Made by a program: the position numbers and the translations under genes. Under the pieces are notes generated by a model. It did no database searches, was not told where the DNA came from, and saw nothing but the letters and a program-made list of their open reading frames with translations. A stretch of 64,000 nt of DNA from Selaginella tamariscina (taxonomy: Eukaryota; Streptophyta; Lycopodiopsida; Selaginellales; Selaginellaceae), in NCBI GenBank assembly GCA_003024785.1, contig PUQB01000725.1, forward strand, positions 32,501 to 96,500, in the 5' to 3' direction. Shown piece by piece: positions 25,132 through 38,474 of the stretch (its first letter is position 1; each line of letters starts with the position of its first letter).

Positions 25132-25377
25132 TCAGTACTGGCCATACGCACCATGGACCATCTGACGAGTAGCCAGTGGTGCCCCGACATCGACGGCCGA
25201 GATCTCGTGCATCTGCTGGGTATATTCTCCTGTCTTGTCATGGTTCGATTCGTCCCGGAAGGCGCACATGCCTCGAGCAGTCGCCTGTAGACACGTGTCG
25301 CCGGTTGGGCTGTCATCCATAAATGCGCCAGCAGCTGTGACCTTATGACATGAGTGAATATCCTCACTCGTGTCCAC
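25132..25377 (-). CDS. Unrecognised ORF, 81 residues
   Basis: A minus-strand frame from an ATG at 25,377 to a stop at 25,132 encodes a hydrophilic, Asp/His/Thr-rich peptide beginning MDTSEDIHSCHK. The patch is GC-rich like an exon, and AAAG|CGTGG just upstream could also be an acceptor, so it may be an exon of a larger gene. It sits between two head-to-head genes and may instead be promoter or 5' UTR sequence. I do not recognise it. Confidence 0.3.
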   Translation of the reverse strand: MDTSEDIHSCHKVTAAGAFMDDSPTGDTCLQATARGMCAFRDESNHDKTGEYTQQMHEISAVDVGAPLATRQMVHGAYGQY

Positions 25378-25546
25378 GCTGAAAGAAAATAATGTTTTAG
25401 ATATTTTTACGTGATAACCCTACTAGTTAAGGTTCGTTTGATATGGTCTTGATCTAGGTTCTAGGCGAGCTCCGAGGACGAGGAGCTGCACGAATCCGGT
25501 ATGTGGGAGTGAAATCGGAACTCGGAATTCCTACATTTGCATCAGG

Positions 25547-28500
25547 ATGAATCGCCTCTTTTCGAAATCTAAGAGTATGGAAGCAACAGACAGGAGAGCA
25601 GTGGAAATAGGATCTGCATTCCCGCCTCTGGAAGTAGAGATCTCGGAGAATGATCTCAGGAGACTGCTTATGAGATTCTGCTGGTTGCGTCTGGATCGAT
25701 TACCAGCAGGGCATTGGCCTATACAGGGATTAAGAAGAACACGAATACTACTGCAGAGAAGTCTGTGACTGCTTCTGCTGCTAGCAGGATGAAGAAGGCT
25801 TTGGGTCTCAGCAGTTCCAGGCGAGATGGTGACAGTCATTCGAAGTCGAAGCTGACTGTGATTGAGCTTGTGAGGATTCAAATGGGGATTTCGGAGAAGG
25901 TCGATGCTAGAGCTAGACGAGCACTGACCAGAGCAACTGCCGGACAAGTAAGTGTCCTGCATAGATAAAGCTGCATACACAGTTAAAAGCCTGCATTTAA
26001 ATATATTATACGCAGTTGTACACACTGTTAAACGTCAAAAATTATATATATTATAATAGGTAAGTATGTCTTATATAGATCCATAGAGACTAGTCCTCTT
26101 AAACAGTATACTGCTATTTAAGTTTGAAGGATATTGTACTATATGAAATAATCTCCTAAAGGTTGTCCATTAACTTGTTTGTGCACTGTCTGTCTCTCTC
26201 TCTAAACGCACACTCACACATGGAATTCCATAATATTGCGCGTAACTGTGTAAGACAATTGTCGTTTGCTGTCCTCTTGTTGTCTTTGATTGTAGTATTC
26301 ATAGATTCTGAAAGAAATAATATAGATAAAGATACACACACGTATATGTACATTTATATGGGATGTATAATATTTGGATGTTATAGCACTTTCTTCTGTT
26401 TATAGGCTGGAAAGTTCATAGTCATTCCTGTGGAGCTACTGCAGAACCTAACATCCCTTGACTTCATGGAGAACAACGAATATCAACGGTGGAGAAACGT
26501 ACAGCTGGATATACTGGAAGCCGGTCTCGTGTGTCATCCGCGTGTCCCGCATGATCGCCGTGAACTGAATGCCCAACGTATGAAACAGATGCTCTTCGAG
26601 GCACGGAAAATCACCTCTTCCTCAAGCATGAACAGTGAAAGCATGCAGGCCTTGAGAACTGCAACAGTTGCATTAGCAGGCAAGATCTCTCTCTTCCTCT
26701 CTCTCGCGACTATTATTAAACTTGTTTTAGCAGGCCGTCAACTAAATGGTAAAACAAGTGAGGAAACTCTTCACTGGGCAGACGGTTACCCCTTTAATGT
26801 ACACCTCTATCAAACACTCCTCCAGTGCTGCTTTGACAGCAAAGACCCTAGCATGGTCATCGATGAGATGGACGACGTGGTGGAGCTTGTGAGGAGTGCA
26901 TGGAATATGCTGGGAATCGATCAGAAGTCTCACAATATATGCTTGTTGTGGGTTCTGTTTAAGCAGTTCTTTGTCACAGGTGAAGCTGAGCTCGAGCTTC
27001 TTGGTGCTGCTCAAAAGCAACTAGGAGAGGTATATAAATATGTGTGTGTGTTGGTCACAACATACTCTCAAGTAACACATTTACCTGCTTTGTAACTATT
27101 TATATGGCCGTCATATATATTCCTATATAGTACATTAACCTGCTTCTGTAACAGGTTTCACAAGATGCAAAGAATGAGCGTGATCCTTTATATGCAGCTC
27201 CTTAGCTCAGCTCTCTCCTCAATGCAGGTTAATATCATTAGGTATATGTGTATATGTGTATGTATACAATAACGAATATATGTGCTCTCCTGGGAGATAC
27301 TAGCATTGTGTATACAGATAAATTTATCAATATATCAATTTATACCGATTCTGTCACTCACACACAACGCGCACACGTATATTCCTCTGAACAAACAGTA
27401 AACGTTAGTGCATAGTACTTCTTTTAGAGCGGTTTCATTTTGATCATTACTCAGTGTTATATTAATGCATATACTTATACGGTATAAATGGTATGTGAGC
27501 TTGTGTTACATTTTATACAGGCCTGTGTTGAGAAGAGACTGTTTCATACCATGATGCATTCCCCTTGGAGCGGCTGGCTTAATGGACAAGCTTATACCAT
27601 ATGCTCTTGCTGCTGCTCAGATCCTCCATGAGGATATTTCACAAGAATATGCTCGCCGGAGACGAACTGAGCATGTCAATGTTGCCAGTAGTAGAATCGA
27701 TGCGTATGTTCGTTCGTCTGTGAAGTCAGCTTTTGCACAGGTACTTACCCACGGGATACACAGTATTGACTTTATGTGTATAATTGTGTGTGTGTTGAGA
27801 AAATAGTAACTATAAATATATCTATATGTAATTGTATGCCCGATTACAACCTCCCTCTTTCTATATAACATTGAGAAGCTTATATATAGGGGAGGAGGTT
27901 TTAGTACTAAGGCATTTCAGTATACAACTTAAACATGCCTATGGTGCACATAGACATGTAAAGTTGTTCACTTTGGCTGAGATGGTAATATGAGACCAAC
28001 TTACACACTCTCTCTCTCTCTCTCTTGCACACAGCACGCGCGCGCGCGCTCTCACTCACTCACATGCACGGACACATCTGGATTAAAAGATATTTGCCCC
28101 CATCATTTATTTCATAATCTGTATGTTTATTGTACATAAATGCGATAGATATATCGTTCTATATTCTCAAAGCGGACATAAATTTATATACATGTGTCTA
28201 TACATACAGACTATATATATATATATATATATATGGCTTTTGTGATAGCAGGCGATGGAGCAAGCCGATGCTAAGAGAAAGACGGCCAAGGGTCAGTCTC
28301 CACTCTTGGCTGTGCTTGCAAAAGCTACAATGGAACTGCTGAGAGACGAACGAGCTAAATACAGTCCCATATTAAGGCAGTGGCATGCTAATCCGGGAGG
28401 CGTGGCAGCTGCAACGCTTCATAATTGCTACCACAGAGAGCTCAGCCAGTACTTAGCAGGTCTTAAGCTCCTCACTCCCGAGGCTGTCCAGGTATTCATA

Positions 28501-31048
28501 TTATATGCACATTTGTACATGCAGGCAGTATGTATGTCTAAGCATGCCATATACATAGAGAGGCATAAATACATAGATTTATCAAAAATAAGTGCGCATT
28601 GTCGTTTATGTTAACACTAGTTTTACATACTTGTAGATGCGTAAGTATCATTAACTCTTAAATATACAGATGTTTGTATTTTAATTTATGTACATGATAT
28701 CGGTGACTTGTATGTGTCGTAGCGTGGCTGCATGCTTGAGAGAGACGGCTGTCACCCTTTCCTTGGATATGTACAAGCACGTGTGAATACACACTTTGCG
28801 AGGCGCAGGACTGTACAGTCCTGCTCCCGAGGCGCTTATATGTAATAGTTGTATTCTTAATCTGTAATATAATATTAATAATTAACTTCCATTATCTGAT
28901 TTAAACGTTACACGTAGCTTGTGTATATCATACACATAGGAACAGGAATCAAAGATGCATGTACGCTAGATAAGGATGTATATATGCATAATGCATGTGT
29001 CTATAATAATAGCAATTGTAATGGTAAATTCTGACATGTGTAATTTATTATGTAATATGCAGGTGCTAAAAGCGGCAGAGGAGCTGGAAAAGGAGCTTGT
29101 AAACGCAGTAGTGGAGGATGCAGTGGACTGTGATGATGGAGGAAAGGGTTTAATAAGGGAAATGCCTCCTTTCGAGGGGGACTCTGCCCTTGCTGCTCTT
29201 TCCAAGCAATGGGTGCAATCCAGTCTCGAACGCCTCTCTGAATGGGCTGATCGAAGCATGACAAAAGAGGTATATGTGTTATATACACTTATGCATATGT
29301 ATACAACTTGATATCAAAATGATATTATATTAGGATTGGAGTCCGCATGCACTCCAAGAACATTATGCACCCTCGGTGGTTGAACTACTTAGAATTATTG
29401 AAGAGACTTTGGATGCCTTCTATGGTTTCCCAATATCACCTCCTGCTAATATCAACAGGACCTTGAAGCCGGGTTAGACCGTGTTTTGTACCGGTATGTG
29501 GCCCATGCTGTCTCTAACTATGGTAAGCTCTCTCTCTCTCTCTCTCTCTCCACACACCACACACACACCACACATATATCGTATGTGTTTTTTCTGTGAT
29601 ATTTTCTACAGAGTCAAAGTCAAACCCACGTTTGCCACCATTAACGAGATATAACAAAGAAGTACAAGGAAAGGGCCACTGGTTTAAAAAGGACAAGAGG
29701 AAAGGGCAAGTGGAACCGAGGAATGGTCAACATGTCGATACTAGAGAGCTGCAGCATATGTGTGTACGTATAAATACGCTTTACCATCTTGAATCGGAGC
29801 TAGAGTTCATGGAGAAACGTATTCGATCTGGTTGGCAAGACAACAACGTGAAAAGAGAAGACATGGTAAGTCTTGTGTGCTTGTAGTGTGTACACGAGTT
29901 ATTCATAGTTATCGAACACAGATACTCTACTATTCTACAACTATCTTATCCATCCATATATGAATGTGTTATCTTATTGGATGTATATGTGTGTATTATA
30001 TATATATATATATATATATATGGATTGATTGAGCAGGCAAAGAAGCACAATACGGACGATGGTGGAGTACGGTCCAAGTTTGAACGAGCACGCACAAGTT
30101 GTAAGGAAGGAATTCAGAAGTTAACCGAGGCTGGAGTACACCGTGCAGTTTACCAAGAGATGAAGACCGTGTATTGGGATGGTTTATACTCAAATGGTGT
30201 ATCGAACTCCAGAATGGAACAGGTATTGAAATTATATAACATTGTAGCTCCATGTGACTGTAATATAGATGATAATATGTAACTCTCTCTCAGACACACA
30301 CACGTCTTATTATATATCACATAATCATTTTTTTATTATTAAGGTTCTTCATGAGCTCGATTCCCAGCTAGAAGTCATAGCTTCCCTTGTTTCTGGACGA
30401 CTCCGGAACAAACTTGTTACAGCTTTAATGAGGACATGCTTCGAGGCTTATCTCATGGTCATTCTCGGAGGTACTGTGTGTGTGTCAACATATTATATTC
30501 AAAATATGATAGATGATTGAGTATGCAAAATCATTCTTTATAATCTGGTGTGTGTTTTATAAGCTTGACTATGCTGTAGGAGGTCCGTCAAGATATTTCT
30601 ATGTTAGTGATGCTGGTATGCTGGAGGACGATTTCGAATCACTTAAGAATCTTTTCAAAGCAGATGGGGATGGTCTTCCATCAGAAGTTGTTGAAAAGTA
30701 CTCCACAACTGCTTCTCAGGTATAACTATTTCAATATATATATATATAGAATTCTGATTATGTACACATGTGACTAATATAGCAACATGAATATCTACAT
30801 GTGTATTACCTATGTGTATATATAACAAGTAATTACAGGTTTTGGCATTGTTTGCATTGGAGACAAACCAGTTAATAGAGAAGTTAAGATCCTTGGAGAG
30901 TGGGAAATCGAAGCCGTCGATACCTCCCAATCCAAAGAACTGGAGTTCAACGGATGCAAATACGGTGCTACGAGTATTGTGTTACAGAGCAGATGACTCG
31001 GCTACCAAGTTCTTAAAGAAAGTTTATGGCCTCCCCAAACGATTGTAA
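25547..31048 (+). CDS. DUF810 / Munc13-homology (MHD) protein, PATROL1 family
   Basis: Thirteen or so exons cover a near-complete member: about 25,547-25,947, 26,406-26,679, 26,734-27,029, 27,155-27,227, 27,521-27,740, 28,252-28,491, 29,062-29,268, 29,335-29,520, 29,611-29,863, 30,037-30,221, 30,344-30,470, 30,581-30,719 and 30,839-31,048. Family landmarks include SAASRMKKALGL, HWADGYPFNVHLYQTLL, EDISQEYARRRRTEH, GGKGLIREMPPFEGDSAL, LCVRINTLYHLESELEFMEK, VYWDGLYSNG, LEDDFESLKNLF and the C-terminal ATKFLKKVYGLPKRL. These proteins are related to Munc13/CAPS/Vps13-type tethers. PATROL1 itself moves a proton pump to the guard-cell plasma membrane. This one is closer to the shorter paralogues (At2g25800-like) because it starts near the VEISENDL segment. 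Single-base frame changes near 25,660, 27,205, 27,560, 27,585 and 29,460 look like sequence errors. Part of its last exon is copied at 45.9 kb. Confidence 0.88.
26680..26733 (+). other. Probable 54-nt GC-AG intron in the DUF810 gene
   Basis: The donor is CAG|GCAAGA and the acceptor TTTTAGCAG. Removing it joins ALAG to RQLNGK, as the family requires (ALAC-RSFDG in relatives). It is a multiple of three with no stop, so retention would add 18 residues. TTAGCAGGC occurs at both ends. Confidence 0.6.
28715..28840 (+). other. GC-rich patch with a 20-bp perfect palindrome inside a DUF810 intron
   Basis: Within an AT-rich intron of about 570 bases lies a patch of roughly 125 bases of higher GC. It contains the palindrome GCAGGACTGTACAGTCCTGC (28,805-28,824), flanked by GAGGCGC direct repeats. 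The protein family has no extra exon at this point. Confidence 0.6.
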
Positions 31049-34000
31049 CAGTTTACTTATTTACATATTATTATTATGTATATATTTAAATTTATTTGTA
31101 TAAATAAGCTATTATTTACATTAACAATCATTCGTAATACCTGTATAGTTACTGAATTTTAAAATAACATATGCTTGTATGCTTCGTGTATAATCACAAA
31201 CCTGTATAATTTAAGTTGGTGAATATGAATTAGAAGGCATTTTCGTTTTAAATGAAGTTTAAAAAATGATAATTAGAGTTTTTTTAATACAATCGGTATT
31301 TAATTGGATACCATTGATGAAATATATTTCATCGAATGATTCAAGTTTATTAATTTTTAACTTTAATCGTAAAAGATATTATAATATATTAATATAATCT
31401 TATGATACAATATGAACTATGGATTATTTTAAAAAATAACCTTGTTAAGAATTATTTAAAAATTAATTAAAGTTGTAAGTATGTAAGGCTTTTACTAAAG
31501 AGGTTGTTAAAAAAACTATTTGCATTTCTTGTAGGTTATTCACACATTAACAATAATTAATATATTATTGTATAAGTATATATATAAAAATACATATTTT
31601 ATTTATATATATATAAATATTATATTATATAAACATATAAAAGAACATTATTTGTTTTTTATATATGAACTTCCAGAAAAAAAATAAAATTAATAGCTAA
31701 TATAAACTAATATAAAGAACTATTAAAAAATTTTAGCATATGTATTTTTTGTATTTAATAGGATTGTACAACACATTTAAATATCTCAAATACGTATAAC
31801 AAGGTTAAATTTATTTATTTGTTATATATATGTAATTAAAATTATTCTATTTAATATATAAAACTAATATCTTAAAATTTAAATTTACTTAAAAGTATAT
31901 ATAAACTAATATCTTTTATATACAACTATATATGTAATACTTTTCATAATTATAAATTTTATAATTTAATGTAGCATTCCAAAATCTCTCTCTACACACA
32001 CACATATTCACATGTATAATTAAATAAATAAATTTTTTATCATTTTAAATTTTATTTCTTAGCATACACACAAATCATATCATATGTGAACACCTTCTCT
32101 CACACACACGTATTCAAAAGAAATAAAAACATAAATATTCATTATATAGGAAATTCTACATGTTTATTTTTAAATCACATATAATAAAATTGAAACATTA
32201 AACATTGTTAAGTTAAGCTTTATGTTTGTTACATATTTATAAAAGATATATATAAAAGAAAATATAAAATTTATAAATACAAAATTTATACCGATTGTTT
32301 ATATGAAAGCATTATGTTTAATCAATTTATTTTTACTTACAATTACTCAATTTATTTTTACTTGCTCTTAACATATATAAAAATTATTTGTGTATTTTAA
32401 CATCTATTTTATTGTATTTGATTTGTATAACAAGAGACATATATTAAAAGCATATAATAAGAGTTCATATTAAATTAACCCAAATCATTAGCCTTAATTT
32501 GTTAATGTTGTCTTTCCATAAATAATTCAATCTTCATTAGAATAAATGTTAACTAATTTAAATAAAATTGTCTTCTCACTCCATCTCATACATTAAATAT
32601 ATATTACTTTAACACTTACATTTTCTCATTTGCTTGGATTAACTTAAAAAAATTAAGTTACAATTTTAGAACACCATATTTTTATATTATGCTTCTATTT
32701 CTTTTAAGATATGGCATTTGAAAACTCTTATTCTCCTCTATATAACGATAAAATATCAGGATTTAAAAAAAAAATTAAAATTTTTAAAAATTTAATAAAT
32801 TAATTTCACTTTCACCTTCACAAGAATTTTCTAATGAATCAACCACTCTAAATTTACATTATTATGTTTACCATTTGGCTTTCCTGTCTCACTTGCACTA
32901 GCAGTGATATATGTAGTAGTCAAAAAATGCTACAGATTAATAATTAATAAATTAATAATTAAATATTTTCATAACATTTTCGACTATAGATGTAATCACT
33001 GTGCACAAGTGTTCTTAACCACACTAAAGATTGTGTTAAATGCATATGCTCAGTTCACTAACCTTAAAGTGTTGTTAACTGTAATAAGTCTTACAATTAA
33101 TGACAAGGAAAATCAGTTCTTTTTTAAAAATCACTCATTAATTTAATTTAAATGGGTTGAAGTGAGAAGTAAATTTCATTAAATTAACCCATTTAATTAA
33201 ACATCATTACTCTAATGTAATTGCCATCTAAATATCATCTGTGTGAATGTTTAATAAACTAATTATTTAATTAAGCTAATTAATGGTGGGTGGAAATTGC
33301 CTAGTGTATTACACTCGTGATTTTTGAGATGATAGCAGATGTTTAAATTTAATAATTTGAAATCCGGATTTAAAATCGTACATGTTTGTCCCTTATATGT
33401 AATATAAGAATATGTATCACATAAAAATATGTAAAGGAAATCTGTATAAACTAGATTGTTTCTTGTAATTATTTGTCATAATTATATATATATGTAAGAC
33501 TTTGGCAAAAGTAAAAAAATAAATTAAAAAGTAATATATTTTTTTAATTATTTACATCTCAATAAAGAAATCCTTGTCTAGATAATTTAAAAACCACTCA
33601 AAAAATATTTTTCTACTTTTGTTTTTATTTAAAGATATAAATTATTTTTGCACTAACTTCCATAATGGATAGAACGGACGTAAATTTGTACACACATAAG
33701 AATACGTACATGTATAACACATATGGATATAACACAAATAGCAAAGGATACATACACAAATATTGATAAATGATGTATATGCACGTACACAGTGGATGGC
33801 AACAATGTTTATGCTTTCAATCACTCTTTTTAAAAAATATATAATTAATAAGGAAATAGTATACTCACGCATTTTGTATAAAATGTACTCACATTAAATA
33901 TAATTCGTTATTTAAATTCATTATTTTTTAAAATAATCTTTTATCATACAGAACATAGTAATTATTATTAATCCTAGCATTTTACGGGACGGGGATAGAG

Positions 34001-34061
34001 ATTGTGCGCACAAATTCTATTTTTCAATAAATGATTGTTAATTATTAACATCACAAATAAA
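31049..34061. other. AT-rich intergenic region with old repeat copies
   Basis: No gene seen. The stretch near 32,330-32,480 is a minus-strand relative of the AT-rich dispersed repeat found at 47,100-48,100 (matching AATTGCTCTTA-like and AACAAGAGACATATATTAA-like segments). Scattered (CA)n runs occur near 31,990 and 32,100. Confidence 0.5.
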
Positions 34062-34137
34062 GGGGGTGATAGTTAATTACGAACGTGGATCTGGACTTTA
34101 CTACTGACTGGATTTGGGTTCAAATCCTGGCACCCCG
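34062..34137 (+). repeat. tRNA-like module, copy A (most diverged)
   Basis: Begins GGGGGTG and ends GGGTTCAAATCCTGGCACCC, followed a few bases later by a T run. It matches the modules at 44,334, 48,381 and 63,763 (minus), but its internal stem is degraded. The B-box-like GGTTCAAATCC is intact. Confidence 0.6.
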
Positions 34138-35087
34138 ATACCTTTTTTTAACACATTTATATTAAAATTGTCTCTCAAATACTATTATAAAATAATATCC
34201 TATATATAGGCATGTAGGTTTCATAGTATATACTACGTATATACATACTCTGTCACGGAGGTGCCATATGACATTAGAATTCAGACACACTAATTTGGGT
34301 AGTGGCTAATTTAGACACCATAATTGATATCAAGAGTGCTAATCTTGACATGAACAGTTAGTATTAATACCTTGTATAAATCAGACCTAATTAAATCATA
34401 TTTGGTATTCACATGCATATATATCGTAAAAGGTACAATTGTGAGAGTGACACGTAATAATGCCTGGAGATACACATTAAAGTTGTCTCACAAAGTACAT
34501 CGGAATATTCACAATTATAAAATAATAATATATAATATATAATATATAATATATCATAAAAAATATAATTGTGAGAGGCACACAGACGTATGTATATACT
34601 TTTGAATTGTGCAAAATACACATTTTCTTAAAACGTCTAGCAGTATCAATAGTTAGAATAATTCCATTGTGAATCTTTTACTTAAATTAAAATAATGAAA
34701 TAAAACTATTTGAAATATTTTAAGTTATTATAGTATATTCTTTTTGTATATTATTATTATTTTTTGATGTTAAGACTTTCCATGGTAAATATAACTTACA
34801 CATAAACAAATGTAAGGTAACTAAGATATACACATATTAATTATGATATGTTATAGAAGTTATTACATATATTTATGGTGTGGCTAATCCTATAACAAAA
34901 TAATTATTATTGATTTATAGGAATGGTGGGAATATAACTTTCTTTTGTACATATAAACACTTACTTTGAATATAAAAGATGTGTATATATTATGGTTCTC
35001 ACACTGGTGTAGAAACAGAATCATTTTTAAGAGATTTCTTTTTAATTTTTCTTGTTTATTTTCATATGCTTATTATTGAGTAGCAAT
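34138..35087. other. AT-rich spacer
   Basis: No gene seen. It contains an imperfect direct repeat around 34,430-34,500 and 34,550-34,620 (GTACAATTGTGAGAG-like and ATATAATTGTGAGAG-like starts). Confidence 0.4.
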
Positions 35088-38000
35088 TGTTACAGTTTTA
35101 ACCCAAAGGGCCAACACATAGCAACACATAGCTTCCAAATGGCCATTCAACATCATCATTATGTGTGAGCAACACTAAGTTTTTCAAAGACAACTCTAAA
35201 AATACAACTCAAATGCCCAAATAGGCACGAGACTTAGGGTCCTACCCTACGTCCCTCTTCAAACCCTAGAGGATAACCCGAGTAGAATTTAGGACTTTAC
35301 CCCATAATACTTAGATAGGCTTATGCCTTAAACTCATTAAGGAGACATGTCTCATGACAGAGCTAAGGCATCATCACTTACCCTTTAAAGAATCACCCTT
35401 ATTTGGGAGTACAACCCCTATAGGGCAATAAGAAGTACCCTGAACCATGACTAACCCCTTAAGGGTTTGAGTGGTCAAGTCATACCCTAGACTTAGGGTT
35501 AGTACTTAATGCTGACACAAGTGTATACTGTAGGCAGACACAAGTGTTCTACTAAGTAAATTCCTTAAGGTTAAGTTTGCATAACACTAAGTACAAAACC
35601 TAGTAAGTGCCTCACGAAAGGGCTCATATTAATAAGATTAAGTTGTTTAACCCCTATATTCCAAGGAGAACACCCCCTAGCCAAGTGTGCCAATAGCACA
35701 CCTAGTTATGAGACCTAACATCTTTTGAGTTAAACAACAAAGCTTAACACCATGATGTAAGCACAAACATACTTATTTGCTAGAATATCCAACCCCTTGG
35801 CATTAAATCCATGACACAACTCCAAAGGGCATGCCTCAAGTGTTGTATCGTGTATCATCTAGCCTAGTGTCACATGTTTATGTGACATTATTTCCAAGAT
35901 ATGGGCTATTTTGGCATAAACCTTGACTCAAGAGCTACACTTAGTACCACGAATGTGGTTCACAAATGCTAACTCTAGAAGAACATGTCAGCCAAGATCC
36001 CATGCCCAGTTGGACAAGGACATGGATGTAGCTATGAGTGCTACTCTTAACTTGACATGGAGGAGGAGGTTGGAGACATGCCTCATGCATTCTGACAAGA
36101 CCTCCCAAGTATGGATTCACCAATGTTAAGGGTATGTTACCCTAAAGATGGGACATATCCCTATCGTCTGAAAGTTGAGGTGACACAACAAAGGGTTGTA
36201 CGTTAACAACACAAGTTAAAGCGTGCACCGATAAAAGAATAACAAGCTCAATCATGAACCCAGAAACTCTCACTACATATACTATTTAATATATATGATA
36301 GAGGCCCCTCCCTTGTTTTCCTATTTTATAAAGTGGGTTAGCACAAAATCTCATTCCTAATAAGAATATACTTGGTGAGTTTTAATTAACAACTCATCGA
36401 CCATTAAACCCTAACCCAAGGGGTTTAGGGCGTGGGGTTAGACTAACTGTCATAGTTTTTACTATGACTCGACCTTTTACTTTGGAAGTTGATTATTGTT
36501 ACCTACTATACTATGTTAATAAGCCCTAGGTGTAGAAGAAATAGGTCTGCTTATGCACTTGGATATTTAGTGATGGTCCTGCCGAGTGTTATTAAGTATT
36601 TGTAAGAAACTCTAGGCAACTCTTACCCTGGTTTTTTGTGTCCCAGTTAGGTTTTTAGGTGGTTCCGGTGAGTTCGACATGTCAGATATGGGTAAAAACA
36701 CCCCTAGGGTTGCCCTAACCCCATGCTTTAAACCTCTCAGGTTAAGGTTTAGGGGTTAATGAGTCATTAATTAACTCACCAAGTATATTTCCTCTGGGAA
36801 TGAGATTTTGTGCTAGCCCACTTATGTAAACAGGAAAACGGGGGGGGGCTCTCTCACATAAATAAGGTAGAGTATGTAGGAGTGAGGGTTCATGGGTTCA
36901 TGACTGAGCTCGTTACTCTTTTCCAGTGCAAGCTCTAGCTTGTGTCGTCAAGGCACAACCCTTTGTTGTGCTGCCCTAACTTCCAGATGACAGGGGTATG
37001 TCCCACATTCGGGGTAGCTTACCCTTAACATTGGCGAATTCATGCCTGGGAGGTCTTGTCGAATGCACGTTCCAAGAGGCAGAGGTTGAGGCTTGTTTCC
37101 AACTTCCTCCTCCACGTCAAGCTAGGTGTAGCACTCACGGCCAAGCAAGGCACATTCGTGTCCTTGTCCAACTGTGGGCATGGGATCTTGTTTGACAGGT
37201 TCACGTTACTAGTTCCTGAGGGTTCACTGAGGGGTTCTAGAGTTGGCATTTAAAGCCACGTTTGTGGCACTTGATGCAACTCTTAATCTAAGGGCTATGG
37301 CATGATAGCCCACATCGTGGAAGGCAGTGTCACATGGAGATGTGACACTGGGCTAGACGTCACGCAATACAATGCCCAAGGCATGCCCTTTGGTTGTGTC
37401 ATGGATTTGTCGCCAAGGGGATGGATACTCTGACAAACATGCATGCTTGTGCTTGCACTAGGGTGCTAAGCCTTGGGCATTTGCTCAAGGGAGGTTAGGT
37501 CTCATAACTAGGTGTGCTTAGGCACACTTGGCTAGGGGAGTGTTCTCCTTGGAATCTAAGGGTTGAACAACCTAAGCTTGTTAACAGGAGCTGTTTTGTA
37601 AGCACTCGCAAGGTCATGTACTTAGGGTTATCCAAACTTAGCCTTAAGGAGTTTGCTTAGTAGAACACTTGTGTCCGCCTACAACGCACACTTGTGTCCT
37701 CACTAAGTACTAGCCCTAAGTCTAGGGTATGACTTGGCCACCCAAACCTTTAGGGGTTAGTCATGGTTTAGGGTATCCCTTATCACTTTAAAGGGGTTGT
37801 ACTCCTAGATGAGGGTGATTTCTCAAGGGGTAAGTGACAATGCCTTAGCTATGTCACGAGGGTATGTGTGAGACACATCTCCTTTGTGGGGTTAGGACAT
37901 GAGCCTGTTTAGGTCTACTGGGATAGAATCCTAAAGTCTACTCGGGATAGGATCCTAAAGTCTACTCGGGATATTCTCTAGGGTTCGGGGGATGGTCATT

Positions 38001-38444
38001 CTAGGGACTTAGGGTAGGACTCTAAGTCTTCTGCTTAACTAGGTATCTGAGTTAGACTCTTGGGGTCATCTTGGAAGACTTAGCGTTGCTCACACAGGGA
38101 ATTGACGCCGGAAGGCCACTTGGCGACCACATGTTGCCACGTGTTAGCCCTCCGAGTTAAAACTCTGACACTAACCCTAGGGGTGTTTCTATCTGCCGAA
38201 CTCACTGGAATCAACTAAGAACTTAATCAAAACATAAAAAACTAGGATAAGAGTTTTCTAAATGAAAGTGCTAGCTTTGCTTAAAATTTCTGCAAAGTAC
38301 CTAACAATACTTAACTGAACCATCACTAGATATCCAAGTGCACTAAGCGAGCTTATTTCTTCAACACTTAAGCTTACAATATAGTTTGGTAAGTAACAAC
38401 AATCAACATCCAAAGTAAAGAAGAGTCATAATAAAACTATGATA
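35088..38444 (+). mobile_element. Long-LTR family, LTR copy 2, split by a nested LTR
   Basis: The copy starts at 35,088 with a TGTTACAG variant of the family end, runs to 36,447, and resumes at 38,171/38,176 to end near 38,444. Without the insertion it is about 1.63 kb, close to the length of the nested copy. No target duplication is visible around it, and it looks older than the element inside it. Fossil and degraded. Confidence 0.8.
36448..38170 (-). mobile_element. Solo LTR of the long-LTR family, nested (copy 3)
   Basis: A 1,723-bp LTR in minus orientation, bounded by TGTCA...TGACA and flanked on both sides by the 5-bp target duplication CTAAC (36,443-36,447 and 38,171-38,175). It is inserted in the older same-family LTR. 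No internal domain is present, as expected after recombination between two LTRs. It is the best guide to the family's full LTR length. Confidence 0.9.
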
Positions 38445-38474
38445 ATAACTCTTAAAATAATTGTTTCGCATTAC

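Noticed and set aside
25547-31048. PATROL1 itself
   Set aside because: The N-terminal region typical of PATROL1 is absent and the sequence pattern is closer to the shorter DUF810 paralogues, so no symbol is given.
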